NCBI GenBank assembly: GCA_021845505.1 | Contig: JAJZVU010000010.1 | Coordinates: 36,650-100,649, forward strand | DNA from: Pseudomonadota bacterium | Lineage (GTDB): Bacteria > Pseudomonadota > Gammaproteobacteria > Burkholderiales > Burkholderiaceae_C | Length of the DNA stretch: 64,000 nucleotides | Direction of reading: 5' to 3' | Part shown: positions 38,476-46,962 of the stretch, in pieces | Layout of the letters: the number at the start of each line of letters is the position of its first letter | How positions within the stretch are numbered: position 1 is the first letter of the stretch | Notes under the pieces: model-generated | Seen by the model: only the letters and a program-made list of their open reading frames with translations | What the model was told of the DNA's origin: nothing | The model's database searches: none | Made by a program: the position numbers and the translations under genes

Positions 38476-39605
38476 GTCGTCTTCTCCCAGCGCGCATCGA
38501 TTCGTCCGGAAGCGAAGCGCAGCAGTGCGAGCACCGCGGCCAGGTTCATGTCGCAGAACACCTGCGCGAAACCCACCAGCCTGCTGCGTCGGGTCGGCGG
38601 CCAGAAACTGCCGGCCAGCGCCAGCGCGTAGAAGGCCAGCTGCGCGACCAGCGCGGCCAGCATCAACGGGCCGCCGGCGACGGCGCTGCACACCAGGCAG
38701 GCGGCCAGCGCATAGGGCACCAGCAGGCGCAGCACCTTGTGCGAGACGAACTGGAACCACACCGGGTTGCTCCACGGCGCGAACAGCCACGCATTGCCGG
38801 CGAAAGTCTGGAAATTCCCGCTGAGGGTGCGGATCTTGCGCTTGCGCTCGGCCAGCGAGTCTTCGTGCACGCCGTCCCACACCTGCGCCCCGTCCTCCAG
38901 CAGCGCGCGCTTGCCGCGCCGCACCACCTGCATCGGGATCTCGAAATCGTCCAGGATCGTCCCGTCGCGCAGCGGCGTCCAGTCCTCGCGGCGGATCGCA
39001 TACAGCGCGCCGGTGGCACCCACCGTCGAATGCAGGCGGCTCTCGTTGCCGCGTATCCACTTCTCGTAACGCCAGTACAGCCCGATGCTGCGTCCGGCCT
39101 GGGTGCGCCCGGGGCGCTGCACGAGTTCGCCGCTGACCACGCCGACGCCGGGCTGCAGCAGCCGGGCGACGATGCGCCTGAGCGCATCCGGCGCGAGCTG
39201 CTGGCGCACGTCGCAGAACACGACGACCTCGGTCGCGACCTCGAGACGCGCGCGGTTCAGCGCATGCGCCTTGCCGCGGCGCGGTGCATAGGCGATCACG
39301 CGCACTCCCGGCTCGCCGGCGACGACCTCGGCGGTGGCATCGCTGGAACCGTCGGACACCACCAGCACCCGCAGCCTGTCGGCCGGATAGTCGAGTTCGC
39401 GCAAATTGCGCACTTTCGACGGCAGGCGGGACGCCTCGTTGTACGCCGCGATGACCACGGTCACTTCAGGCAGTTGCGCATCGCCCGGCTCGGCGGCCGG
39501 CGCGGGGCGCCGCAAGCGCGCCAGCGCGGCCACCAGCAGCGGGTAACCGGCGTAGGTGTAGAGCACCACGCCGGCGCTGCACCAGAACCAGGCCTGTGCG
39601 CTCAC
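38472..39605 (-). CDS. Glycosyltransferase family 2, membrane-bound
   Basis: A 377-residue GT-A protein. One N-terminal transmembrane helix precedes the catalytic domain with VTVVIAAYNEASRLPSK, LRVLVVSDGSSDATAEV, a divergent metal-binding region VVFCDVRQ and the acceptor-site DDFEIPMQVVRRG. Two or three transmembrane helices end the protein, as in processive or membrane-bound GT2 enzymes. It belongs to the minus-strand exopolysaccharide operon and is coupled to the deacetylase downstream. Confidence 0.87.
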   Translation of the reverse strand: MSAQAWFWCSAGVVLYTYAGYPLLVAALARLRRPAPAAEPGDAQLPEVTVVIAAYNEASRLPSKVRNLRELDYPADRLRVLVVSDGSSDATAEVVAGEPGVRVIAYAPRRGKAHALNRARLEVATEVVVFCDVRQQLAPDALRRIVARLLQPGVGVVSGELVQRPGRTQAGRSIGLYWRYEKWIRGNESRLHSTVGATGALYAIRREDWTPLRDGTILDDFEIPMQVVRRGKRALLEDGAQVWDGVHEDSLAERKRKIRTLSGNFQTFAGNAWLFAPWSNPVWFQFVSHKVLRLLVPYALAACLVCSAVAGGPLMLAALVAQLAFYALALAGSFWPPTRRSRLVGFAQVFCDMNLAAVLALLRFASGRIDARWEKTT

Positions 39606-39650
39606 GCGGGGGGCGCGCGGCGGGCGCGGGCCGCGCTCCGGCGCGTCGGC

Positions 39651-40547
39651 TCAGTAGGCGTAGTAGCCATAGGCCGACGACTCGGGCGGGGTGCGCGACT
39701 GGTTGAGCAGGGTCATCACCAGCGGGCAGTCCTCGAGCAGGCTCAGCGCGTGCTGCACCGTTCCCTGCCGCGTGCGGCCCGCATGCACCACCAGCACCAC
39801 CTGCCCCATCTGCGGCGCCAGCACGCGCGCCTCGGCGGCGTGCAGCAGCGGCGGCGCGTCGAACACGACGATGCGCTGCTCGGCGTGCGCCGCCAGGCGG
39901 GCCAGCAAGCCGTGCATCGCCGCGCTGCCGAAGATCTCGGTGGCCAGTTCGTGCCGCGTGCCGGCCGGCAGGAAGCTGAGCTTGTCGACGTTGGTGGCCA
40001 GCTCGACCTCCGACAGATCCAAGCCCGGGTCGAGCAGCAGGTCGAGCAGGCCGCGCCGGCCTTCGTCCACCCCCAACCGCTTGGCGGCGGCCATGCGCGT
40101 GCTGTCGGCGTCGACCAGCAGCACGTTGTGGCCGAGTTCCATCGCCATGCTCACCGCCAGGTTCACCGCGGTGAAGGTCTTGCCCTCGCCCGGCAGGCTG
40201 CTGGTGATCATCACCAGGTTGCCCCGATCCACCGGCTGGCGCGACTTGCTGCCCACCGCGTTGCCCAGCAGCGGCCGCTTGATGCTGCGCAGCTCATCCA
40301 TCAGCCGGGAGCGCGCGGCGCCGGGCACCAGGTAGCCCGCGGCGGCGAGCCCGGCCAGGTCGATGTCCACGCGGTGCCGCGGCTGCAGCAGCGCGGGCGG
40401 CCGCGCCGCCACCTCCTGCAGCGCTCCGGCCAGCGCGGCCGGCTGCTCGCCGGCCGGCGCCGCCGCCGCGGCGTCGCTCCACGGCACCTCGACACCGGCA
40501 AGGCGCAATTGCTCGAGCCGTTTACTCGCCTGTTCGATGATGCTCAC
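39651..40547 (-). CDS. XrtA-associated tyrosine autokinase (BY-kinase)
   Basis: A 298-residue cytoplasmic bacterial tyrosine kinase. The N-terminus MSIIEQASKRLEQLRLAGVE is characteristic of the kinase of exosortase-type polysaccharide loci. Walker A is SSLPGEGKTFTAVNLA with GEGKT at 120-124; Walker A' is NVLLVDADST; Walker B is RIVVFDAPPLL. The C-terminus ends in a tyrosine cluster (SSAYGYYAY), the expected autophosphorylation site. It should pair with the separately encoded chain-length protein directly upstream (10-base gap) to control polymerisation. Confidence 0.9.
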   Translation of the reverse strand: MSIIEQASKRLEQLRLAGVEVPWSDAAAAAPAGEQPAALAGALQEVAARPPALLQPRHRVDIDLAGLAAAGYLVPGAARSRLMDELRSIKRPLLGNAVGSKSRQPVDRGNLVMITSSLPGEGKTFTAVNLAVSMAMELGHNVLLVDADSTRMAAAKRLGVDEGRRGLLDLLLDPGLDLSEVELATNVDKLSFLPAGTRHELATEIFGSAAMHGLLARLAAHAEQRIVVFDAPPLLHAAEARVLAPQMGQVVLVVHAGRTRQGTVQHALSLLEDCPLVMTLLNQSRTPPESSAYGYYAY

Positions 40548-40557
40548 GTTGCGGCCT

Positions 40558-42114
40558 TCAATGGTTCAGGTACAGGATATTCGCCAGCGCCCAGGCCACG
40601 AAGCCGATGACCAGCAGCGCGCTGGCTGCCAGGAACATGCGCCGCTGCGAGTGCTCGCGCGACAGGCTCGCCGGCGTCTGCACGAGGGTGATCGAGCCCA
40701 GCACGGTGCGCTGCGTGTCCTCGCGCAGCTGGCGCGAGGTGCGGTAGGTGGGAAACAGCATCACCAGCGCGTAGGAGGTCGCCACGCCCAGCGCCACCGC
40801 CAGCACCAGCACCAGCGCGATGAGGAAGGTGCGGCGGGGGAACAACGCGGTCGGCCCCAGGCGCGGCGGATCGACGACCCGGAAGTAGTCCTGGCTGCGG
40901 CTCCGGTCCTGGTTGCGCGAGAGCATCGCCGACTCGCGGCGCTGCACCAGCTTCTGGTAGCTGTCGCTGATCACCCCGTAGTCGCGGTTGAGCTGGGCAT
41001 ACTGCTCGTCCAGCCCAGGCATCTTGCGCTGTTGCTCGCCCAGGTGCTGCAGTCGCGCGCGCACGTCGGCGACCTGCGACTGCAGCGCGGCGACGTTGGC
41101 AGCGGCCTGCGCCAGGCTGATGCGCAACTGCTGGTAGACCGGATTGGTGGCCTGGGAGTAGCTGGGCTGCGCGGGCGCCGCACCGGGACCCGCCTGCTGC
41201 TCGCGCTGGCGTTGCGCCTCCAGTCGAGCCAGCGCCTGGCGGGTCGCGATGACGTCGGGATAGGCGTCGGTGTAGCGCTGCAGCAGGTCGTCCAGGTGCT
41301 TGCGCAGCTGGTCGATGCGCAGGTCGATCGCGCTGGGCGCCGCGACCACGACGCCGCCAGGCATCAGCGAGGGCGCCAGCGTGGGGTGTACCTGGCCGAG
41401 CTGGCCCTGCAGGGCGTCGCGCGCGCTCACCGCCGCGGTGAGCTGGCCCTGCAGGGTGATCAGCTGCCCCTGCAGCTGCGCCTCCATGGCGTTGTAGTCC
41501 AGCGGCCCGCGTACCGAGTACTCGGGGTGAGCGGTGCGAAACACCGTCAGGCGGTTCTCGATGTCCTGCAGCTTGGTCTTGTACAGCGCGATCTGGCTGT
41601 CGATGAACCGCAGCGCCTGGCTCGAATCGCGCTCGTTATTGGCCACGCCCCTGTGCACGAACACGTCGATCAGCGTGCGCACGACCCCCAGGGTCTTGCG
41701 CGGGTCGGTGCCGATGTAGCTGATCTGGTAGATGTTGTCGCGGCCGTTGATCTTGAACTCGATGCTGGTGGACAGCCGCTGGATCAGCAGCCGGCGTTGC
41801 AGCGCGCCGGCGCCGGCCGGCAGCAGATGGTCGCGTTCGATCACCGCCTCCAGGGTCGCCGGCGACAACAGGGTGCGCGCCAGCATGGTCACCTGCTGCC
41901 CCACGTCGGGTTGCACGGCCAGCCCCTGCAGCAGCGGCCGCAGGGTGCTCTGGGTGTCGACGTAGACGGTCGCGCTGGCCATGTAGCGCTCCTTGTAGGC
42001 CAGCACGCCGACCGCGCCCAGCAGCGCGAACGCCCAGGCGACGGCCAGGCCCCACCAGCGCTTCTCCCACATCGCCGGCAGCAGGTTGAACAGCGGAGCA
42101 AGCAGATCGTTCAT
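40558..42114 (-). CDS. XrtA-type polysaccharide chain-length determinant (Wzz family)
   Basis: A 518-residue inner-membrane protein. A first membrane helix follows MWEKRWWGLAVAWAFALLGAV, then a large periplasmic region with long coiled-coil segments (about 150-400), then a second helix LIALVLVLAVALGVATSYAL and a third hydrophobic segment at the very end. The size and the ending match the chain-length proteins of PEP-CTERM-associated loci. It lacks its own kinase domain and is presumably activated by the adjacent autokinase. ATG 42114 is taken as start because it precedes the conserved LFNLLPAMWEKRWW; a longer open frame upstream is low-complexity. Confidence 0.9.
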   Translation of the reverse strand: MNDLLAPLFNLLPAMWEKRWWGLAVAWAFALLGAVGVLAYKERYMASATVYVDTQSTLRPLLQGLAVQPDVGQQVTMLARTLLSPATLEAVIERDHLLPAGAGALQRRLLIQRLSTSIEFKINGRDNIYQISYIGTDPRKTLGVVRTLIDVFVHRGVANNERDSSQALRFIDSQIALYKTKLQDIENRLTVFRTAHPEYSVRGPLDYNAMEAQLQGQLITLQGQLTAAVSARDALQGQLGQVHPTLAPSLMPGGVVVAAPSAIDLRIDQLRKHLDDLLQRYTDAYPDVIATRQALARLEAQRQREQQAGPGAAPAQPSYSQATNPVYQQLRISLAQAAANVAALQSQVADVRARLQHLGEQQRKMPGLDEQYAQLNRDYGVISDSYQKLVQRRESAMLSRNQDRSRSQDYFRVVDPPRLGPTALFPRRTFLIALVLVLAVALGVATSYALVMLFPTYRTSRQLREDTQRTVLGSITLVQTPASLSREHSQRRMFLAASALLVIGFVAWALANILYLNH

Positions 42115-42238
42115 CGCGAATGCATCGGGTATGCGCAGGCGGGCAGCGCGGGCTTTCGGAGCGGGCCAGCGTTCCCGCCCGGCCTGGCGGCCCGCAGCGG
42201 GTGGCGGCGGGTGAGTCGGCGGTCGCGCGGGTATCGGC

Positions 42239-44242
42239 TCAGGCTCGCTCCAGGTAGTCGCGGTAGGCCCCGTCCTGACGCGCCAGCAGCCAGTCGGCCA
42301 ACCTGGCGGCGACGCGCTCGGACGCGTGGCCGTCGAACAGGTCCGGCGGCTGCACGCGACGTCCTCCACTGGCGATGATATCCGCCAATTCTCCGGCAAT
42401 CCGCCGTATCTCCGAAGAGGATTTCTCGGTTTCCACCGAATGCGGATCAAGTACCAGCGAAGGCACTCCGAGCGCCAGCGCCTGCGCCCGCAGCCACTCG
42501 CTGTCGCTGAGCAGGCAGCGCGCATGGCGCATCAGGCCCAGCATTTCCACATGGGACGGTGTGTCGATGGCATGCACCGCGGTAGCCAGCGCGTGGGCGC
42601 AGCGTTGCGCCAGCGCGTCGCGCTGGCCGGAGCGCACCACGCAGACCAGGGAAAACATCCACCCGAGCTTGCGCATCTGGGCGTTCAGCGCCACCACCGC
42701 CTCGCCGGTGGCCCGCTCGTCGCCATCGCGCAGCACCACCAGCGCGAATCCGGCCGGGTCCGAAAGCACCGACAGCGGGACCCCTTCGCGCCGCAGCAAC
42801 TGCTCCGCAGCGGCGCCGCGCGCCGGCGCCAGCCGCACCGCGTCGACCGCGACGCTGCCCACCAGGTGGGTCGCCTGGGAGTCGACCGCTTCGGCATGCA
42901 GCCATTCCTGGTCGCCCCATTCGGCGCAGAACAGCAGGTCCGCGGCATGGTCGAGCAGTTCGCGCCGCCTGCGCAGCGGCGCCGCCGCCTGGCCGCGCTG
43001 CCCGGCCTCCACCCGTACCACCGGCACCTCGGCAGCCGCCGCGGCCATCGCGCAGGCGACATCCACCGGCGCGTCGCCGACCAGCACCACCGCGCCGACC
43101 TCGCGCGCGTCCAGCCTGGCCGCCAGCGCGGCGGCCGCCTCGGCGGCGCGCCCGGCGGAGGTGGCGGCCTGCAGCACGACTTCACTGCCCGGATCGCTCA
43201 CGCCGAGCTCGCGCAGGTCGCGCTGCGCGAGCTCGCCGTCGCCGATCGCGCCGGGGCCCTGGAAGCGCAACAGCAGCGGCGGCGGCAGGTCCTCGCGCTG
43301 CGCGAAGGCCTGCGACAGCGCGGCAGCGCACAGCAGCGCCGGCTGCGAAGCGGCCACGCACAGCAGGACCTCGCGGGTGGAGCGCGACGCGTTCGCGGCC
43401 GCAAGCAGTCGGTGCCGCCGCGCGTCGCCGCCGATCTCGGCGCTCAACTCGGCCTCCACGCGCAGCACGCGCGCGGCGTCGATGCGCTCGGCCTCGTCGA
43501 GGAAGGCCGACAGCAGCAGCCGGTTGCACAGGGTGTTGATGCGTCTCGGCACCCCCGCGCTGGCGGCATGGATCAGCTCGAAGGCCTCGTCGTCGAAGCC
43601 GGGTCGCTGCTTCCAGCCGACATGGCGCAGGCGGTGCTCGATGTAGCCCCGCGTCTCCGCCGGCTCCATCGGTCCGAGGTGGCAGCTCGCCAGCACGCGC
43701 TGGCGCAGCTGCTCGAGCTGCGGCAGGCGCAGGATGTCGCGCAGCTCGGGTTGCCCGACGAGAAAGCTCTGCAGCAGCGCCCGGTTGCCGAACTGGAAGT
43801 TGGACAACATGCGCAGCTCCTCGATCGCCTTGGGGTCGAGGTTCTGCGCTTCGTCGATGATCAGCAGCGCGCGCCGGTTGGCGGTGGCCAGCGAGGCCAG
43901 GAAGGCCTCCAGGGTCACCAGCAGGCGCGCCTTGCTCAGACCCTGGCCGTTGATCCCGAAACCCAGCGCGACCGCGTACAGCAGGTCGTCGGCGCCGAGC
44001 TGGGTGCTGACCACTTGCGCGGCGACGACCTTCCCCGGATCCAGCTCGGACAGCAGCGCGCGCAGCAGGGTGGTCTTGCCGGCGCCGATGTCTCCGGTCA
44101 CGACGATGAAGCCTTCGCCCTGGAACGCTCCGAAGCGCAGGTACTGGTAGGCGTTGCCGTGCCCCTTGCTCTCGAAATAAAAGCTCGGATCGGGGTGGAT
44201 CTGGAACGGCGGCGCACTCAGTCCGTAGTGCTTCTCGTACAT
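42239..44242 (-). CDS. XrtA-associated AAA ATPase fused to a degenerate UDP-GlcNAc 2-epimerase-like domain
   Basis: A 667-residue two-domain protein. Residues 1 to about 280 are an ExeA/GspA-type AAA ATPase of the PEP-CTERM-locus family: start MYEKHYGLSAPPFQIHPDP, Walker A GDIGAGKTT (50-58), Walker B LLIIDEAQNLD (126-136). Such ATPases usually end near here. Residues about 290-665 follow the non-hydrolysing 2-epimerase (WecB) layout: VVLVGDAPVDVACAMAAA with Asp 390, VRVEAGQRG with Glu 412, then RRRRELLDHAADLLFCAEWG and CLLSDSEWLRAQALALGVPS. The PEE, GHRRE and GGIQEE motifs of WecB are replaced, so catalysis is doubtful and a sugar-nucleotide sensing role is possible. It is third in the minus-strand operon. 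Confidence 0.8.
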   Translation of the reverse strand: MYEKHYGLSAPPFQIHPDPSFYFESKGHGNAYQYLRFGAFQGEGFIVVTGDIGAGKTTLLRALLSELDPGKVVAAQVVSTQLGADDLLYAVALGFGINGQGLSKARLLVTLEAFLASLATANRRALLIIDEAQNLDPKAIEELRMLSNFQFGNRALLQSFLVGQPELRDILRLPQLEQLRQRVLASCHLGPMEPAETRGYIEHRLRHVGWKQRPGFDDEAFELIHAASAGVPRRINTLCNRLLLSAFLDEAERIDAARVLRVEAELSAEIGGDARRHRLLAAANASRSTREVLLCVAASQPALLCAAALSQAFAQREDLPPPLLLRFQGPGAIGDGELAQRDLRELGVSDPGSEVVLQAATSAGRAAEAAAALAARLDAREVGAVVLVGDAPVDVACAMAAAAAEVPVVRVEAGQRGQAAAPLRRRRELLDHAADLLFCAEWGDQEWLHAEAVDSQATHLVGSVAVDAVRLAPARGAAAEQLLRREGVPLSVLSDPAGFALVVLRDGDERATGEAVVALNAQMRKLGWMFSLVCVVRSGQRDALAQRCAHALATAVHAIDTPSHVEMLGLMRHARCLLSDSEWLRAQALALGVPSLVLDPHSVETEKSSSEIRRIAGELADIIASGGRRVQPPDLFDGHASERVAARLADWLLARQDGAYRDYLERA

Positions 44243-44258
44243 GACCCTTGGCTCGGCG

Positions 44259-45881
44259 TCAGAATCGGTGGACCAGACCGGCGAACACCCCGGTCTCGTT
44301 GCCGTTGCCCACCTGGGTGGAGACCAGGAAACGGCGGCGCACGCCGACGAGCCCGGTGGTGCGCGGCGAGAAGCGATGGTCGAGCTGCAGGATCACCGCG
44401 GTCTGGTGCGCGCTCTGGCCCTGGCGCAGCCCGAAGCCGATGTCGTTTTCCCGCTGCAGCGTCAGGTTCATGTTGTCCACCGGGGTCAAGCGGTGGCCGT
44501 AGTTGATCGCCACCCCGGTCTGCACGTTGTCGTTGGACACGCTCTGCAGCAGCTGCAGCAACTGCTGGCCCGGCAGGAACAGGTCCTCGATGCGGTTGCG
44601 ATACACCGACACCGCGACGCTGTCGCGCGGACGCATCCACAGGCCGGTGATCACCAGGTCGTTCTGCAGCACCGACGAGGTGGTGTAGAAACCGCCCGCG
44701 GTGGTCAGGCTGGCCGGCAGCCCGGCGCTGCCCAGCAGGGTCTGCACCGCCGCCGCGCGTTGCACCGGGTTGGTGTACTGGGTGGTCAACAGGTTGCTCA
44801 GCAGGGTCGCGATATTGCCGGCCGTGCGCCCCGCGGTGTTGCCTCCCAGCGGCGCCAGGTAGCTGGTGGGCTGGCGCGTCCACGACGCGCTCAGGCTCAG
44901 CTGGGGCGAACCGACATTGGCCAGCAGCGACCAGCCGGTGCCGAAGTAGCGATGCTCGACGGTGGCGTCGACGGTCTGCAGCGGCGAAGGCGACCAGGCG
45001 GTGCGCAAGCCGTAGATGCCCGCGCTGTCGTCCGCCCCCTGCGCCTGCACCTTTTCGTGGCCGCCGATGACCCCCACCACCCATTGGGTCGTCAGCGCAT
45101 AGTTGAGAATGGCCCGGAAGGTGGAGTCACGCAGCCACGCATAGGGCTCGCCGTCGTAGGTCGCGTAGGTCTGCTGGGCGGCCAGGGTGTAGCCCCAGTT
45201 CTGCGGCAGTTGGTCCAGGCGGATCGTCTGGTCCAGGTAGCGCCCCCCCGAGAGCATGCCGCCCGAGGGCGAATTGCTGACCCGCGTCCAGGTATCGTCG
45301 CTGCGGGCGCGCAGCCGCAGCGACGGCGTCAGCAGCCGATCGATGTAGGGCGAGATGCGCCACTGGGTGCTGGTGTAGGTGCTGCCCTGCACCGGCCCGC
45401 CCTGGCCCACGTAGGGACTGATCGACTGCTGCTGCGAGACCACCGAGGCATCGAAATAGACGAACTGGTCGACCAGTTCGGAATGCAGGCTGCCCGATCC
45501 GTAGGGTGCCACCACGTTCGGCCGCACGCCGTTGACATAGTAGGTGCCGTCCAGGCTGAAATCGCCCAGCACCTGCCAGCGCGCGTGGCTGGACCCCAGG
45601 AAGATATTGGGCATCACCTGCAGCACGGTGTCGGAGCGCGAATGGCTGCTGACCCCGTAGTTCGCATTGCTGGTCTGCGTGGCCAGCACCGCGACCGAGG
45701 GCACGACGTAGGTGTTCGGCGGCGGCAGCTGCGCCTGCGGTCCGGAAGCGGCCGAGGCCGCGGGCAGCGGCGCCCTCGGCACGTTCGGAATGACCTGGCC
45801 CTGCGCCGCGCCGAACGCGCCCAGGCCCAGGCAGGCGGCGATCACCGCACGATCGAGAGTACGCAGGCTGAATGCTTGCAT
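44259..45881 (-). CDS. XrtA/PEP-CTERM-locus outer-membrane beta-barrel protein
   Basis: A 540-residue outer-membrane protein with an N-terminal signal peptide (AVIAACLGLGAFGAAQGQ) and a C-terminal Phe (GLVHRF) as in beta barrels. The mature part has many alternating strands rich in Tyr, Trp, Gln and Ser, and resembles the TIGR03016-type protein always encoded in these loci. It is thought to take part in polymer export across the outer membrane; the exact role is not known to me. Seventeen bases separate it from the ATPase downstream. Confidence 0.85.
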   Translation of the reverse strand: MQAFSLRTLDRAVIAACLGLGAFGAAQGQVIPNVPRAPLPAASAASGPQAQLPPPNTYVVPSVAVLATQTSNANYGVSSHSRSDTVLQVMPNIFLGSSHARWQVLGDFSLDGTYYVNGVRPNVVAPYGSGSLHSELVDQFVYFDASVVSQQQSISPYVGQGGPVQGSTYTSTQWRISPYIDRLLTPSLRLRARSDDTWTRVSNSPSGGMLSGGRYLDQTIRLDQLPQNWGYTLAAQQTYATYDGEPYAWLRDSTFRAILNYALTTQWVVGVIGGHEKVQAQGADDSAGIYGLRTAWSPSPLQTVDATVEHRYFGTGWSLLANVGSPQLSLSASWTRQPTSYLAPLGGNTAGRTAGNIATLLSNLLTTQYTNPVQRAAAVQTLLGSAGLPASLTTAGGFYTTSSVLQNDLVITGLWMRPRDSVAVSVYRNRIEDLFLPGQQLLQLLQSVSNDNVQTGVAINYGHRLTPVDNMNLTLQRENDIGFGLRQGQSAHQTAVILQLDHRFSPRTTGLVGVRRRFLVSTQVGNGNETGVFAGLVHRF

Positions 45882-45994
45882 GGTCGGGGCTCCTGCCGAG
45901 ATTTCGGTGAAAGCGACAGCGAAGGGGAAGAGGGCGCACCGGCCAAACCGGGCGAAATGTCGATCAATATCCGGATGCAGGACGTTTGCCGGCC

Positions 45995-46624
45995 TCAGAA
46001 CCAGCCCTGCGGGATCACGATCGTGTCGCCCGGGAGCAACGGCACATTGTCGGCCATCACCCCTTTGTGCAACAGGTCGTCAAGCCGCAGGCTGTAGGAC
46101 TTGCCATCGCGGATCAGCACCGCGGCGTTGCCGTCGGCATAGGGGGTGAGTCCGCCGGCCGCGATCATCGCGTCGAGCAGCGTCATGTGGTCCCGATAGG
46201 GCACGCTCTGCGGCTTCGCCGCGGCGCCGACGATCGACACCTGCTGCCCCAGCGCACCGTGGAAGTTGCTGACCACGACGGTCACGACGGGGTTGCGCAC
46301 GTACTTGGCGATGCGCTCCTTGATCTTCGCCGCCAACTCGTCGGGGGTCAGTCCGGCCGCCTTCATGCCGTCGACCAGCGGCGCGGAAATGCGCCCGTCG
46401 GGCCGCACCTGCACGGTCGACGACAGGTCGGGGTTCTGCCACACGCCGATGCTCAGGGTGTCGCCGGGCCCGATCACATAGTGGTAGTCGGCCAGCGAGG
46501 CCTGGGTCGGCGCCGGCGGATAGCTGTTGGCGGCGCACGCCCCGAGCAGCAACAGCAGTCCGAGCGCGCAGCCCCGCAGCAGGCGCAACGCGAAGGCGGA
46601 TCCCATCGACAAATTCTGGTTCAT
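45995..46624 (-). CDS. Polysaccharide export lipoprotein (Wza-like, XrtA type)
   Basis: A 209-residue lipoprotein. The signal ends in the lipobox LLGAC with Cys 30. The mature part starts with the polysaccharide export domain (YHYVIGPGDTLSIGVWQNPDLSSTVQ split at residues 45-70) and a SLBB-like domain with QVSIVGAAAKPQSVPYRDHMTLLDAM. It forms the outer-membrane export pore or its periplasmic part. It is the first gene of the minus-strand operon. The start sits next to the 338-base divergent region that should hold the promoter. Confidence 0.92.
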   Translation of the reverse strand: MNQNLSMGSAFALRLLRGCALGLLLLLGACAANSYPPAPTQASLADYHYVIGPGDTLSIGVWQNPDLSSTVQVRPDGRISAPLVDGMKAAGLTPDELAAKIKERIAKYVRNPVVTVVVSNFHGALGQQVSIVGAAAKPQSVPYRDHMTLLDAMIAAGGLTPYADGNAAVLIRDGKSYSLRLDDLLHKGVMADNVPLLPGDTIVIPQGWF

Positions 46625-46686
46625 TTCGTGACCTTTTTCACAGGCGCGCGGCCGGCAATATGCTAAAACCGTCGCTCCAAAATCAT

Positions 46687-46702
46687 CCGGGAGTTTTCCC
46701 GG
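46687..46702. promoter_or_regulatory. Perfect inverted repeat CCGGGA-GTTT-TCCCGG
   Basis: A 6-bp stem with a 4-base loop about 63 bases upstream of the export lipoprotein gene. On the minus strand it would lie in the leader or promoter of the operon; it may be an operator or an RNA hairpin. Confidence 0.5.
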
Positions 46703-46851
46703 CGATAAGCCGACAGTATCCGGAACGCCAGTCTAGGACACTGCGCGACACCTCAGCACCCCGATACGGGGGGATGACCGAGATTATCGGCCATGCCAAG
46801 ATTCGGTTAAAGACCCGGGCGCGGCGTTGCCGGCTTTGTTTTTTGAGAATG

Positions 46852-46886
46852 GACGCAGCGTATTTGCGTCGAATAGCTGCGACGCG
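46852..46886 (+). promoter_or_regulatory. Mutually exclusive hairpins in the sugar-transferase leader
   Basis: GACGCA (46852-46857) can pair with TGCGTC (46865-46870; 7-base loop). Alternatively GCGTCG (46866-46871) can pair with CGACGC (46880-46885; 8-base loop). Both use the same middle strand, so only one can form. They lie about 80-110 bases before the ATG at 46963. Whether this region is transcribed is unknown. Confidence 0.35.
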
Positions 46887-46962
46887 CACTGGCCGGCAGG
46901 TCGCGGCGAGCCGCCGGCCGTGCGGCTGCCGCCACGGCACCACGCAACAGGGATGCATCACG

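Larger units (their letters stand above)
46625..46962. promoter_or_regulatory. 338-base divergent control region of the exopolysaccharide locus
   Basis: It separates the eight-gene minus-strand operon from the sugar transferase on the plus strand and is clearly less GC-rich than its surroundings. It contains a perfect stem at 46687-46702, a TTTGTTTTTTGAG run near 46836-46848 and a set of GACGC/GCGTC half-sites at 46852-46886. I see no recognisable sigma-54 box or clear -35/-10 pair. No coding frame with a family match is present. Confidence 0.6.

Noticed and set aside
46625..46962. Sigma-54 promoter, as used by some XrtA polysaccharide loci
   Set aside because: I searched by eye for a TGGCAC-N5-TTGC type element in both directions and found none good enough.
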